Shown here: positions 1 through 9,051 of the stretch, piece after piece
Layout of the letters: each line of letters opens with the position of its first letter
How positions within the stretch are numbered: the first letter of the stretch is position 1
Origin: Ostreococcus lucimarinus CCE9901
Taxonomy: Eukaryota > Chlorophyta > Mamiellophyceae > Mamiellales > Bathycoccaceae
DNA: 64,000 nucleotides
Reading direction: 5' to 3'
Assembly (NCBI RefSeq): GCF_000092065.1
Contig: NC_009362.1
Coordinates: forward strand, 124,001-188,000
Notes under the pieces: model-generated
Seen by the model: the letters and a program-made list of their open reading frames with translations, nothing else
The model's database searches: none
What the model was told of the DNA's origin: nothing
Translations under genes and position numbers: made by a program

Positions 1-753
1 AAAACACATCACTCCGTACCCGTATATGTCGCTCGAACAGTCGTACGGCGCCCCGCTCTCGACTTCGGGCGCGCGATACTTTGGCGGTCCAATTTTGGGC
101 GTCAACCGCGGGTTCACGTCCTCTCGCGCGGACGTCGTCCCACCCGGAAGCACGCGCGCGAGTCCAAAATCCGTCAGCTTGGCCGTTTGATAATCCTACC
201 GCCGCGCGAAATCGCCGAAACCGTCAGTCGAGATATTTTCTCTCCCCCTCGCGTCGCCTCGCGTCTCGCGTCGCGTCTCTTCGTCTCGTCCCCATCCCAC
301 GCGTACCTCGGATATCAGCACATTCCTCGCCTTCACATCCCTATGCACGTGTCCCGCCGCGTGCACGCGCGTCAGCGCTCTCGCCACGTCCGCCAGCGCC
401 TTCACTCGATTCGTCTCGTTCACCACTCGCTTGCTCCGCAGCGAGTGCGGCACGAACTCCATCACCATGTGACAATCGCCCCTCTCGATGAACGCCCCGT
501 ACACGCGCGTGATGTTCGGGTGCGCGAACGCGTTCAGGTACCACAGATCGCGCTTCAGGCCGGCGATTCGGTCCGGTCGCGCGTTCGCCGTGACTTTTAT
601 CGCCACGGGTTCGCCGAGGAGTTCGCCGCGGTAAACCTTGCCGAACGAGCCGTCGCCGACTTGGCGCCACGCGTCGCGGTGCGTGAGGTCGTCCGGGTCG
701 AAGCCGAGGGGGGCGTTGGCGCACGGGATGAGCGTCGCGTCGGGGTGCGGCAT
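1..753 (-). CDS. Protein kinase, TKL/MLK-like, 3' end off the window (two exons)
   Basis: Exon 1 is 753-307 and exon 2 runs from 195 to the left edge; the 306-196 intron is phase 0. The joined protein shows a glycine-rich loop (GDGSFGKVY), the VAIKV lysine, the HRDVKARN catalytic loop, DFG and an APE-type segment (RAPEVESG), so the catalytic core is intact as far as it goes. The order of motifs resembles plant tyrosine-kinase-like kinases, but subfamily and substrate cannot be told. The start at 753 lies about 20 residues before the kinase fold, and nothing upstream in frame looks conserved. The C-terminal lobe after the DIYGYGV helix lies outside the window. The stop of GWD lies 195 bp upstream on the same strand. 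Confidence 0.85.
196..306 (-). other. Intron of the kinase gene (111 nt)
   Basis: The donor is GAG^GTACGC and the acceptor GGTAG^GATTAT on the minus strand. A CTGAC motif sits about 35 nt before the acceptor. Splicing restores an uninterrupted kinase catalytic loop to DFG reading frame; reading through the intron would give a non-kinase Arg-rich tail. Confidence 0.85.
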
Positions 754-948
754 CGCGCGACGCCGCGGGCGCGCGCGCGGCGGCGAGTGGCGGCGATCCC
801 ACCGATTCGGTTACGGAATTGCGCTTTTTCATCAGTCGCCGGGGGCGCGCGAGGGAGGCGAGAGGGGAGGCGAGCGCGGAGGCGAGATCGCGGACGAGGG
901 GGGAGAGCATCGAGACGGGGACGGCGCGAGGCGATGAAATACAGGAGG

Positions 949-3900
949 CTAGACCTGCGGACGGGTTTGGACGACGAAGACGCGGCCGTCGCGGACGACG
1001 CCCTCGACGTCTTGGGGAGCGCCGAGCGCGCGCTCGATGGCGGCGCCGGCGCGGGCGACGGCGGCGAGCGTGGCCTGGCTCGCGTCGTGGTCCCATATCA
1101 TCGGATCAGACGCGTAATCGGCGTGGTGTTCCACGGTGGCGTGCATGGGGACGGATTCGTACAGGCCAGCGCCGGCGTAGCCTTCGAGGTCTTCGCCGTT
1201 GGAGTCGGAGCGGAAGATGAGCGTCTCGCGGGGGACGCGAAGGACGGTGTTCTTGGATGGGAATCCAGCGATTTCCGGCGGTGAGACGTCGCCGTCGGGC
1301 GTCTTCTTCACCGTAAAACTCAGCGCGCGCCCAGGATAGTTCCCGACGAGCGTTTCGCCCATGCCTTGGACGACTTCGGCGTAGAGCTCGTCGGCGGCGT
1401 TCGTGCTCGGATTCACGGTGTGAATCACGAAGGCGTGATCGGCGTTGATGACGGGTTGCACGAGCACAGACATGCGCAGATTATTGTGATCGAGACCGCG
1501 ATTACGCATGCTGACAAACGCGCGCTCGTTCCACTTTGATGCCCACACGTCACAGATGGCTTTCCACGCGAGCTCCCACGCGTCGTCGTCCTCCGGAGGG
1601 GTTAACCCGCCGCTTCGCATGACGGCGGCGAGTTTTTCGAGCATCCCAGCGGGGGGTACGATGGTGCGAACGCAACGACGGCACGATCGTAGTGACGCGG
1701 AGAGCGTCACACCAGTAGTGTCATCGATTTCACTCAAAAGCTTGTTGAGTGTCTCGGCTTGCTTTTCATTCTCCGGTCTCGCGAGGACGTGCTCAAACGT
1801 GCCGAACGGAATCGCCACGGACACCGGGAGGTTGATCCAATCGGGAATCCCGCCATTCTTCAAGGCGTCGCGCAGCGCCTTCGTATTGCGCGCTTTCGCG
1901 CCAACGAGATCCTCGCGGAAGTCTTCCATTGAAACGGCGAAATCGCCCGCGAAATCGATGGCTTTAATGTTGATTCGCTGCGCGTCACCGTTGTGCGAGG
2001 CGCCGTCTGCCGAGTTTTCCTTGCCAATGTTCTCAAATGCAATCTCATCGAACGCCACGCACTCGTCCGCGGTGACGTGTAACTTGACTGCCTTTTTGTT
2101 CATCCCAGAAAACTTGTCCAAGAGAGTCGGATCGTAGCAAGTGGCGAACAGAACGCCGCCGTTGCGCGCTCGAACGGCGCTGTGCGACAGCACGTCGACA
2201 GAGGATCCCGTGAGCACGGCGATTGCGCCGGAAGGTATCTCCTCGCCTCCGCCTACGTGATCGCAAACCAACACGGTTGGGGTTTTGAATGTTTCGTTCA
2301 TCACCTCTGCGAGGGTTTTCACGTGCGCAACAACTCCGGCGCACGTCGCGGGAGAGATAATTTGCCAATCGCCCATGTTCGCCTCGCGGCGCAAGTACGG
2401 GTCGAGTCTTGTAAGCATCAGCGAAAGCGCGAACGCCGGACCGCCGCGAATGACTTCTTCTGAAAAGAGATCGACCACCCATTTATCGCAATCGCATCGA
2501 GTGCCGATGGTATGCGCCGCCGGTTGCATGCTATCCGAAATCGCCACGGCGTGTTCGGTGACGGCGAGACGAACGCGGTCGACCGTCGCCTTTGCTCGAA
2601 GCGCCCAGGCGGCGTCGCCAGCGCGCTGTAAGTCGCGGATGCGTCGCCAGTTCATCAAACTATACAGCAAGTCATCGTTTGTAGATGGTAGAGACAGACA
2701 CAAATCTTCGAGGACCATGTCCGTCAGCTCTAACAAACCCTCCGTATCCGTCACGCCGTCCGAGCCGCGCTGAATCGCGCGATTGCTGATGTCGGCGATG
2801 GACAAGTCGAGATACAGCAACTCGCGACACCATGGCGCATCCGAAGGATCGCCCAAACCAGCATCACGTAAACCGTGTCGAGCCTCCAAGCACGCGTTCA
2901 CGACGGGAAAGATATCACCGCTCGATTGTTGCGCGATGACGTACTCGACTGCGCCTCGCGTGACGTCGGATAAACGACTGCGGCACGCGTCGTAACTCTC
3001 CGCCAAGTCTGCACCGCTATGCACGGATTTGAGAATCTTTAAATAGTTTTCGAAGTCTCGAATGAGATTATCCTTAATATTTGGTCGCCAGATCGGTTCA
3101 CTTCTCACGGGACGCTCGAAAGATTCCAACCGTTCCTTGGTGACGCCGCCTTCGGAGAGAGTATGCCAGTACGCCCCCAAATTACCGTCGGATCGTAAAA
3201 AGTCCAAGTAGGCTTGACAGATAATGATATCGTCTGGAGTAGTATTATTGTGTAGCTTTTGATGCCACTCCTCCATCCAAATGCCCTTAACCTCCTTAAT
3301 GTTGTTTCGGTGCATAATGTTCAAGATTTCGTCGCGAATTTGTTGGCCTTGTCCACCCTCGCCGCCCTTGCCCACGGTGCCGAGCATGAGACGCGCCATA
3401 TCGCGTAAATGCGGCTTTGTGACGTAAATTTCTGCGAGCATGTGCGTCAGACGAGATTGCGCGCTCGACAGTTCTCGTGGTTTGACGTTGTAGTTCCGTT
3501 GCCAGGTCAACTGTCGAATGGAGCTGTATCGAAGCCATACAAAAATTTTAGCCGCCGCGCTTTGCGCCTTGGCCGAGTCTTCGCCCTGGACGCAATATTT
3601 TTCCAAAAGCGATCGCGCGAGATTAAAACGATGCATGAGCGACCACCACGATCCTCCAGCTTCGGCGCGCGTGATGGTATCCACGAGCTCATCCGCGACG
3701 CGATCTTCTTCCTTGACTCGTATGCACGACGCGTGATAATTGGCGTTGCCGTTGGACGTGTCCTTGTACCACGCGGTCCCGTCAACGTTGCGAAAGACGA
3801 AATGCAACCCCATGAGCTCGTTTGGGCCATCACCCGGAAGATTGAACTCGAGTCTTTGCATGTAAGCGCACTCGTCGAACAGATCTGCGTCATCCATGGA

Positions 3901-4920
3901 CGGTGTCGACGATACGCGATCCGCCGGAAAGCAACCGGTGAATTCCTCGAGCGGCGTCTCGCAGCTCATGTGTGACACCGCCTCCGTACCGGCGGGATGC
4001 ACGAGCTTTGGAGCCAATACCCATTCCCCGGGCTCTTCCTTGGCGACACCCCAGTGGCAGATGAGCGGCTCGAGAGCGTTGGTGGTGAGAACCACGCTTC
4101 GGCCCGTGATTTTACGTCGAGGCGCGCTCATCGCGTCTTCATCCTTGCCGCCGTTTTCGTACACTTGCACCAGAAGCTCACCGTCCGCGAGCGGATACAG
4201 GCCATCGCTTATCAGCAGGCGGCCGTCTTCGTCCGGTTTCATCTCGCGCCAGCGCGCCACCGTGGACGGTTCCGCCGCATTGGCGACCCGACTCGTGTCG
4301 TCCTCCGCGTTCGAGCGTCGCGGCAACATCGCGCGCAAGTCTCGACGTCGACGATCCGACGCCGGCAGCGGCGGCGGCGGCGGCGCCACCACTGACTCAA
4401 CCTTCCGCACCGCCTTCTTCGCCGTTCGCTCCTCTCTCCTCTCCTCCGTCGCGTCCGCCAAATCCGCGCTCGCCGCGAACGCCACCGCCTCCGCCACGCG
4501 TTTCGCCTCCGCCGCCTCTACTCCCGGCGCTCGCCACGCCTCATCGTCCCCCTCCACCGGCGCCCGCCCGTACCGCCGTCGTATCGCGTTCAGCGTCGTC
4601 CCGCTCGCGACTTCTCGCTTCAAATCCTCCGTCGCCCTGCGAAACTCCTCCTCCTGCCACGCCTTCGTCGTGTCGTTCGGCTTTCCCGCCTCCTCCCATC
4701 GCACGAACGCCCGTATCTCGCACAGATCTCGCGGCACCTCGATCGCATCGAGCGTCGCCGCGTCCACGACCGCGTCCATCGCGTCCCGCGCGTTCGCGCG
4801 CGCGCGATGCGTCGTCGCGCGCCGTCGCCCTCGATCGCGTCGTCGCGCCGTCGTTCGCGCGACGTCGCGCGTCGCGCACCGCGCCGTCGCGTCGCGCGTC
4901 GCCGCGGTCGTCCGCGCCAT
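949..4920 (-). CDS. GWD: Alpha-glucan water dikinase, plastid
   Basis: This enzyme phosphorylates starch glucosyl residues using the beta-phosphate of ATP and starts starch turnover. The 1323-residue protein begins with an Arg/Ala/Thr-rich stretch suited to plastid import. A CBM45-like starch-binding segment (CHWGVAKEEPGEW) lies near residue 290. The phosphohistidine motif DVLSHSAVRARN lies near residue 913, and its His is present. The C-terminal PPDK-type nucleotide-binding domain has FRSDSNGEDLEGYAGAGLY near residues 1238-1255. The family is usually 1400-1470 residues with two CBM45 copies; here the N-terminal part looks shortened and only one copy is obvious. There is no CBM20, which argues against PWD. 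It is single-exon and divergent from the acyl-CoA dehydrogenase gene across about 206 bp. Confidence 0.93.
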   Translation of the reverse strand: MARTTAATRDATARCATRDVARTTARRRDRGRRRATTHRARANARDAMDAVVDAATLDAIEVPRDLCEIRAFVRWEEAGKPNDTTKAWQEEEFRRATEDLKREVASGTTLNAIRRRYGRAPVEGDDEAWRAPGVEAAEAKRVAEAVAFAASADLADATEERREERTAKKAVRKVESVVAPPPPPLPASDRRRRDLRAMLPRRSNAEDDTSRVANAAEPSTVARWREMKPDEDGRLLISDGLYPLADGELLVQVYENGGKDEDAMSAPRRKITGRSVVLTTNALEPLICHWGVAKEEPGEWVLAPKLVHPAGTEAVSHMSCETPLEEFTGCFPADRVSSTPSMDDADLFDECAYMQRLEFNLPGDGPNELMGLHFVFRNVDGTAWYKDTSNGNANYHASCIRVKEEDRVADELVDTITRAEAGGSWWSLMHRFNLARSLLEKYCVQGEDSAKAQSAAAKIFVWLRYSSIRQLTWQRNYNVKPRELSSAQSRLTHMLAEIYVTKPHLRDMARLMLGTVGKGGEGGQGQQIRDEILNIMHRNNIKEVKGIWMEEWHQKLHNNTTPDDIIICQAYLDFLRSDGNLGAYWHTLSEGGVTKERLESFERPVRSEPIWRPNIKDNLIRDFENYLKILKSVHSGADLAESYDACRSRLSDVTRGAVEYVIAQQSSGDIFPVVNACLEARHGLRDAGLGDPSDAPWCRELLYLDLSIADISNRAIQRGSDGVTDTEGLLELTDMVLEDLCLSLPSTNDDLLYSLMNWRRIRDLQRAGDAAWALRAKATVDRVRLAVTEHAVAISDSMQPAAHTIGTRCDCDKWVVDLFSEEVIRGGPAFALSLMLTRLDPYLRREANMGDWQIISPATCAGVVAHVKTLAEVMNETFKTPTVLVCDHVGGGEEIPSGAIAVLTGSSVDVLSHSAVRARNGGVLFATCYDPTLLDKFSGMNKKAVKLHVTADECVAFDEIAFENIGKENSADGASHNGDAQRINIKAIDFAGDFAVSMEDFREDLVGAKARNTKALRDALKNGGIPDWINLPVSVAIPFGTFEHVLARPENEKQAETLNKLLSEIDDTTGVTLSASLRSCRRCVRTIVPPAGMLEKLAAVMRSGGLTPPEDDDAWELAWKAICDVWASKWNERAFVSMRNRGLDHNNLRMSVLVQPVINADHAFVIHTVNPSTNAADELYAEVVQGMGETLVGNYPGRALSFTVKKTPDGDVSPPEIAGFPSKNTVLRVPRETLIFRSDSNGEDLEGYAGAGLYESVPMHATVEHHADYASDPMIWDHDASQATLAAVARAGAAIERALGAPQDVEGVVRDGRVFVVQTRPQV

Positions 4921-5126
4921 CGCGTCGCGCGCGCGATCGCGCCGTCGCGCGTCGCGAGGTGTCGCGGCGCGATCGCGATCGCGCCGTCGCGTCGGCGATT
5001 CGAGCTCGAGTTCGTTACGCGAATGCGCGGCGACGGCACAGCGACGCGCGTCGAACGAGCGGACGCGCGAGACGCGCGAGACGCGCGAACGAGGCGCGAT
5101 CGCGACGGCGCGACCGGGACGGCGCG

Positions 5127-6680
5127 ATGGCGACGTACGCGATGGCGGACGTCGCGAAACACGCGACGGCGAACGACTGCTGGATGGTCATCGGCGACGG
5201 GGTGTACGATTTAACGAAATTCGCGGCGTTTCACCCGGGAGGGGCGTCGTTCATCGTCGCGGCGGCGGGACAGGACGCCACGGAGGCGTTTTACGCGCTG
5301 CACCGGAGCGAGATCCTGGAGAAGACGGCGAAGAAGTATAAAATAGGGACGCTGGCGGGGGCGAAGTCGCTGGCGCCGACGCGAGGGGCGCTGAGTAAGG
5401 TGCCGTACGCGGAACCGAGCGCGTTTCAGGGAGCGCCGAGCCCGTATTACGATGAATCGCACGTGCGGTTTCGACAGGCGGTGCGAGCGTTCTATGATGA
5501 GCACGTTCGGCCGGATATGGTGCAGAAGGACATCGCGGGGCAACCGCCGTCGAAGGAGCTGTACGAAAAGCTCGGGAAGGCTGGGATGTTCGCGACTCGG
5601 CTGCAGCCGGGGCCGTGGATGAAGGATTGCGTCGATAACTGTGGGATGACGCTTCCGGGCGGGCTGACGCCGGAAAAGTTCGACACGTTTCACGAGATGA
5701 TCGCGCACGAGGAGCTCGGACGGTTGGGCGTGCCGGGGTACTGCGACGGTATCGGCGCCGGGTTCGTCATCGGCGTGCCGCCGGTGCTCATGTTTGCGCG
5801 ACCAGAAGTGCGCCAAAAGGTTGGCCGTGAGTGCATCATGGGCCAGAAGCGCATCTGTTTGGCGATCAGTGATCCGTTCGCGGGAAGCGACGTGGCGGCG
5901 ATTCAATGCACGGCGACGAAGACTCCCGACGGCAAGCACTACATCGTGAACGGTGTCAAGAAGTGGATCACGAACGGTACGTTCTGCGATTACTTCACCA
6001 CTGCCGTTCGAACCGGTGGCAAAGGCTTGCAAGCGCTGTCTTTGCTCCTCATCGAGCGCGGTGAGGGCGTCGAGACGAACCCCATCAAGACGGCGTACAG
6101 CCCGGCGGCCGGGACGTCTTACATCATCTTTGAAAACGTCAAGGTGCCGGTCGAAAACTTACTCGGTCGCGAAGGCGATGGCTTCAAGCTCATCATGCAC
6201 AACTTCAACCACGAGCGTTGGATGATCGTCGCCGGTACGAACGGCGCGATGCGCAACGTGCTCAAGGAATGCTACACGTTTGCCCACCAACGCAAGACTT
6301 TTGGGAAAAAGTTGATCGAGCAACCGGTGATCCGCAACAAGCTCGCACGAATGACATCTCAACTCGAGGCCGTGGAGTGCTGGACCGAGTCCATCACGTA
6401 CCAAATGGGTGTGCTCACGCACGCGCAACAAGCCGTGGCGCTCGCCGGTCCCATCGCGCTGTTAAAGTTTTTGTGCACCCGCGTCGCCAACTTCTTCGCC
6501 GACGAGAGCGCGCAAATCTTCGGCGGTCGCGGAATCACGCGCACGGGCATGGGCAGAATAATCGAAGGTTTTAACCGCGCGGCCAAGTTCTCCGCCATCC
6601 TCGGTGGTTCGGAGGAAGTCATGGCCGACCTCGGCGTGAAGCAAGCCGAGCGCGGATTTCCCGCCGACGCGCGACTTTAG
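5127..6680 (+). CDS. Cytochrome b5 domain fused to acyl-CoA dehydrogenase, probably peroxisomal
   Basis: I chose the ATG at 5127 because the cytochrome b5 domain starts directly after it; an open frame extends 56 codons further upstream but is Arg-rich and unlike the family. The 517-residue product has a b5 domain (about residues 1-80) with both haem ligands visible: H36 in HPGG and H59 in ALHRS. A full acyl-CoA dehydrogenase follows: N-terminal helical part, middle beta domain (AISDPFAGSDVAAI, KKWITNG) and C-terminal helical part with GGRGITRTGMGR. The likely catalytic Glu is in GGSEEVMADLG. The chain ends in ARL, a PTS1-type tripeptide. Such b5-ACAD fusions are known in fungi. Acyl substrate unknown. 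Whether the b5 domain accepts electrons from FAD is an inference. Confidence 0.85.
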   Translation: MATYAMADVAKHATANDCWMVIGDGVYDLTKFAAFHPGGASFIVAAAGQDATEAFYALHRSEILEKTAKKYKIGTLAGAKSLAPTRGALSKVPYAEPSAFQGAPSPYYDESHVRFRQAVRAFYDEHVRPDMVQKDIAGQPPSKELYEKLGKAGMFATRLQPGPWMKDCVDNCGMTLPGGLTPEKFDTFHEMIAHEELGRLGVPGYCDGIGAGFVIGVPPVLMFARPEVRQKVGRECIMGQKRICLAISDPFAGSDVAAIQCTATKTPDGKHYIVNGVKKWITNGTFCDYFTTAVRTGGKGLQALSLLLIERGEGVETNPIKTAYSPAAGTSYIIFENVKVPVENLLGREGDGFKLIMHNFNHERWMIVAGTNGAMRNVLKECYTFAHQRKTFGKKLIEQPVIRNKLARMTSQLEAVECWTESITYQMGVLTHAQQAVALAGPIALLKFLCTRVANFFADESAQIFGGRGITRTGMGRIIEGFNRAAKFSAILGGSEEVMADLGVKQAERGFPADARL

Positions 6681-6885
6681 GCGGTCTCCACGCCAACCGG
6701 TCCGCATGCATCGCGCGTACTTACTCTACGCATTTTTCCTCGTTCACTTCAAATACTCACGATTACGATAAAATAAATTTCTCGTCTCGTCGCGTCCCCG
6801 GAACGCGAACGGACACGCGTTCCGTGGATAAGGAGCCTCCTTATCGCCAATCCCCGCCGCACTCCGCGCTTCGACGACGGATCTC

Positions 6886-8916
6886 ATGCGCGCCGCCCGC
6901 GCGCTCGCCGCACCGCACGCGCGACCGCTCTCTCGCGCCTCCACGCGCTGCGCCGCGTCCAAGAAAGCCGCGCGCAAGGGTAAAAAAGCCGGCGGCGTCG
7001 TGAAGCCGCCGCCATCGGATGACGTCGTCGCATCGCGACCCGTCGAAGACGACGCCTCGAGCGCGCCGGCGGCGCCGGCGGCGTCGTACGGCGGTCTTGG
7101 GTACGATGGTGATAACTTCATCCCGTACGGCAACACGAGCGGGGCGGCGCTGCGCATCACGGACGTGATGCTGAGCGTCGGAGACGTCGACTTGCTCAGC
7201 GAGGCGTCGTGCGCGGTCATGCCGGGCCAAGTCGTTGGGCTCGTCGGTGGGAACGGATGCGGGAAATCCACGCTGTTGAAGTGCATCGCGGGGAAGCGGA
7301 GCGTGCAGGATGGGGAGATTGCGATCTCGAAAGAGCTCGAGGTGGGTTATTTCGAACAGACGGCGGTTTCTGGGAGCCAAAAGACGGTGTATCAAGAGGC
7401 GCGCGCGAGGATGGATCGAGTAAACGCCGCGGAGAAGGCACTGCGAGCGGCGGAAGCGGCGTGCGAGACAGAGGACGACAAGGACGCGTGCATGGCGGCG
7501 GATGTGCTCATGGATTGCTTGGCTGAGTTTGACGCCGCGGGCGGGTACGAGGCGGAGAAGCGCATCGCCGGCGTGTTGGACGGTTTGGGATTCGCTCGCT
7601 CGCAGTGGGATGTGAAGTGCGATGACTTAAGCGGTGGTTGGCAGATGCGCGTCGCGCTCGCGCGTTTGCTGTTGTCCCCCGCGGGTTCGGGCGAGAAAGG
7701 TTTGTTGCTTCTTGATGAACCGACGAATCACCTCGACGAAGCCGCGAAGACATGGCTGGCCACGTGGATCAAGGATTCGCCGTGCACGACGCTCATCGTC
7801 AGCCACGAAGCTGAACTTCTCGACGGTGCGTGCTCGCACATGGCCGAGGTCCGCGGTAAGGGCCTTCACTGGTACACGGGCAACTTCACCAAGTTCCTGG
7901 AGGATCGCGAAGAGCGAATCTCAATCGCCAAGGCGACTTACGAAAAGCAACTCGCGGAGGAAGCGGAATTAAAAGATTTCATTCGCCGTTTCTCCGCGAA
8001 CGCGAGTAAATCCACACAAGCGCAATCGCGTCAAAAGCTTTTGGATAAGCTTCAAAAGGAAATGCGCAAAACTGTCAGCGCGGCGACGGCGACCATTTCG
8101 GACGGCGCCGCGGGCGACGCGTCAAAGATGAACTTACGCTTGACCAAGCCGCCGCCTTCAAACCAAGTACAGCTGAAACTCACGGATGGCGTTCTCGGTT
8201 ACAGCGCTGACGCACCCATCTTGCGTGGATCCCTCGCGCTCGAGCGTGAGATGCGAGTCGTCGTCTTGGGCCCTAACGGCGCCGGAAAGTCGACATTGTT
8301 GAAGAGCATTTCTGGCACCATGCCGCTCATCTCGGGCGAACGCGAAATCACCGACGATCGCGTCAAGCTCGGTGTCTTTTCGCAAGATCTCGCGCAATAC
8401 TTGCCGAAGGAAAAGTCTTGCCTCGAATACGTTCTCGATGTCGCGCGCGAAGACGACCCCGCAACGATTGAGCAAGTCGGCAGGCAAGCTTTGGGAGCGC
8501 TCGGCATCACCGGCACGATGGCTTTGCGAAAAATCGGCAGCCTTTCTGGTGGCGAGAAAGCTCGCGTCGCTCTCGCCGCGTTCGTTTTGCAACCGCGTAA
8601 CTGCTTGCTCCTCGACGAACCTTCCAATCACTTGGACGTCGGCGCCGTTCAAGCGTTGACCGACGGTCTTCGCGGATGGGACGGGTGCTTATTCGCTGTG
8701 TCTCACAACAAGGCGTTCTGCGAAAGCCTGAACCCGACGCACGTGATTCGCGTGAAGAATGGGCAATTCCACATGGAGAACTGCTACGGCCTGACCGATG
8801 CAGACTTCGAACACGAAGAACAGACCGGCGACGCGACCGCCATGGCAAAGTCTGCCGTGACGACGACAGAAGAGGCGGTCGCAGTTGAAGAAAAAGAACT
8901 CGCCCCGGCGCGTTAA
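6886..8916 (+). CDS. ABC-F family ATPase, organelle-targeted
   Basis: Two ABC ATPase domains lie in one 676-residue chain without membrane segments, as in ABC-F translation factors (EttA/Uup/GCN20 type). Walker A motifs are GGNGCGKST (about residue 120) and GPNGAGKST (about 463). Signatures are LSGGWQMRVALA and LSGGEKARVALA, each followed by LLLDEPTNHLD or LLLDEPSNHLD. The linker between the domains is basic and helical, as in the P-site tRNA interaction motif. The first 60 residues are rich in Arg, Ala, Ser and Lys and resemble a plastid or mitochondrial transit peptide, so action on organellar ribosomes is likely. It best fits plant ABCF5-like proteins, but this is not certain. Confidence 0.88.
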   Translation: MRAARALAAPHARPLSRASTRCAASKKAARKGKKAGGVVKPPPSDDVVASRPVEDDASSAPAAPAASYGGLGYDGDNFIPYGNTSGAALRITDVMLSVGDVDLLSEASCAVMPGQVVGLVGGNGCGKSTLLKCIAGKRSVQDGEIAISKELEVGYFEQTAVSGSQKTVYQEARARMDRVNAAEKALRAAEAACETEDDKDACMAADVLMDCLAEFDAAGGYEAEKRIAGVLDGLGFARSQWDVKCDDLSGGWQMRVALARLLLSPAGSGEKGLLLLDEPTNHLDEAAKTWLATWIKDSPCTTLIVSHEAELLDGACSHMAEVRGKGLHWYTGNFTKFLEDREERISIAKATYEKQLAEEAELKDFIRRFSANASKSTQAQSRQKLLDKLQKEMRKTVSAATATISDGAAGDASKMNLRLTKPPPSNQVQLKLTDGVLGYSADAPILRGSLALEREMRVVVLGPNGAGKSTLLKSISGTMPLISGEREITDDRVKLGVFSQDLAQYLPKEKSCLEYVLDVAREDDPATIEQVGRQALGALGITGTMALRKIGSLSGGEKARVALAAFVLQPRNCLLLDEPSNHLDVGAVQALTDGLRGWDGCLFAVSHNKAFCESLNPTHVIRVKNGQFHMENCYGLTDADFEHEEQTGDATAMAKSAVTTTEEAVAVEEKELAPAR

Positions 8917-9051
8917 ACGTTCACTCATTATTCTTTCACACACACTGCAAGCGCGAACTAGACCTGTAAAACTAATGTAGAGCTGCCGTGATTCCCGCGT
9001 GGTGTTAAATTTTCTAAATACAGCGTCGTTACATTTATAAATCTAAGGAGT

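Noticed and set aside
231-239. AGATATTTT, the reverse of the plant evening element AAAATATCT, inside the kinase intron (also at 52609-52617 and inside JmjC coding sequence near 55355)
   Set aside because: It also occurs in coding and 3' sequence, not enriched in promoters here; chance in AT-richer patches is enough.
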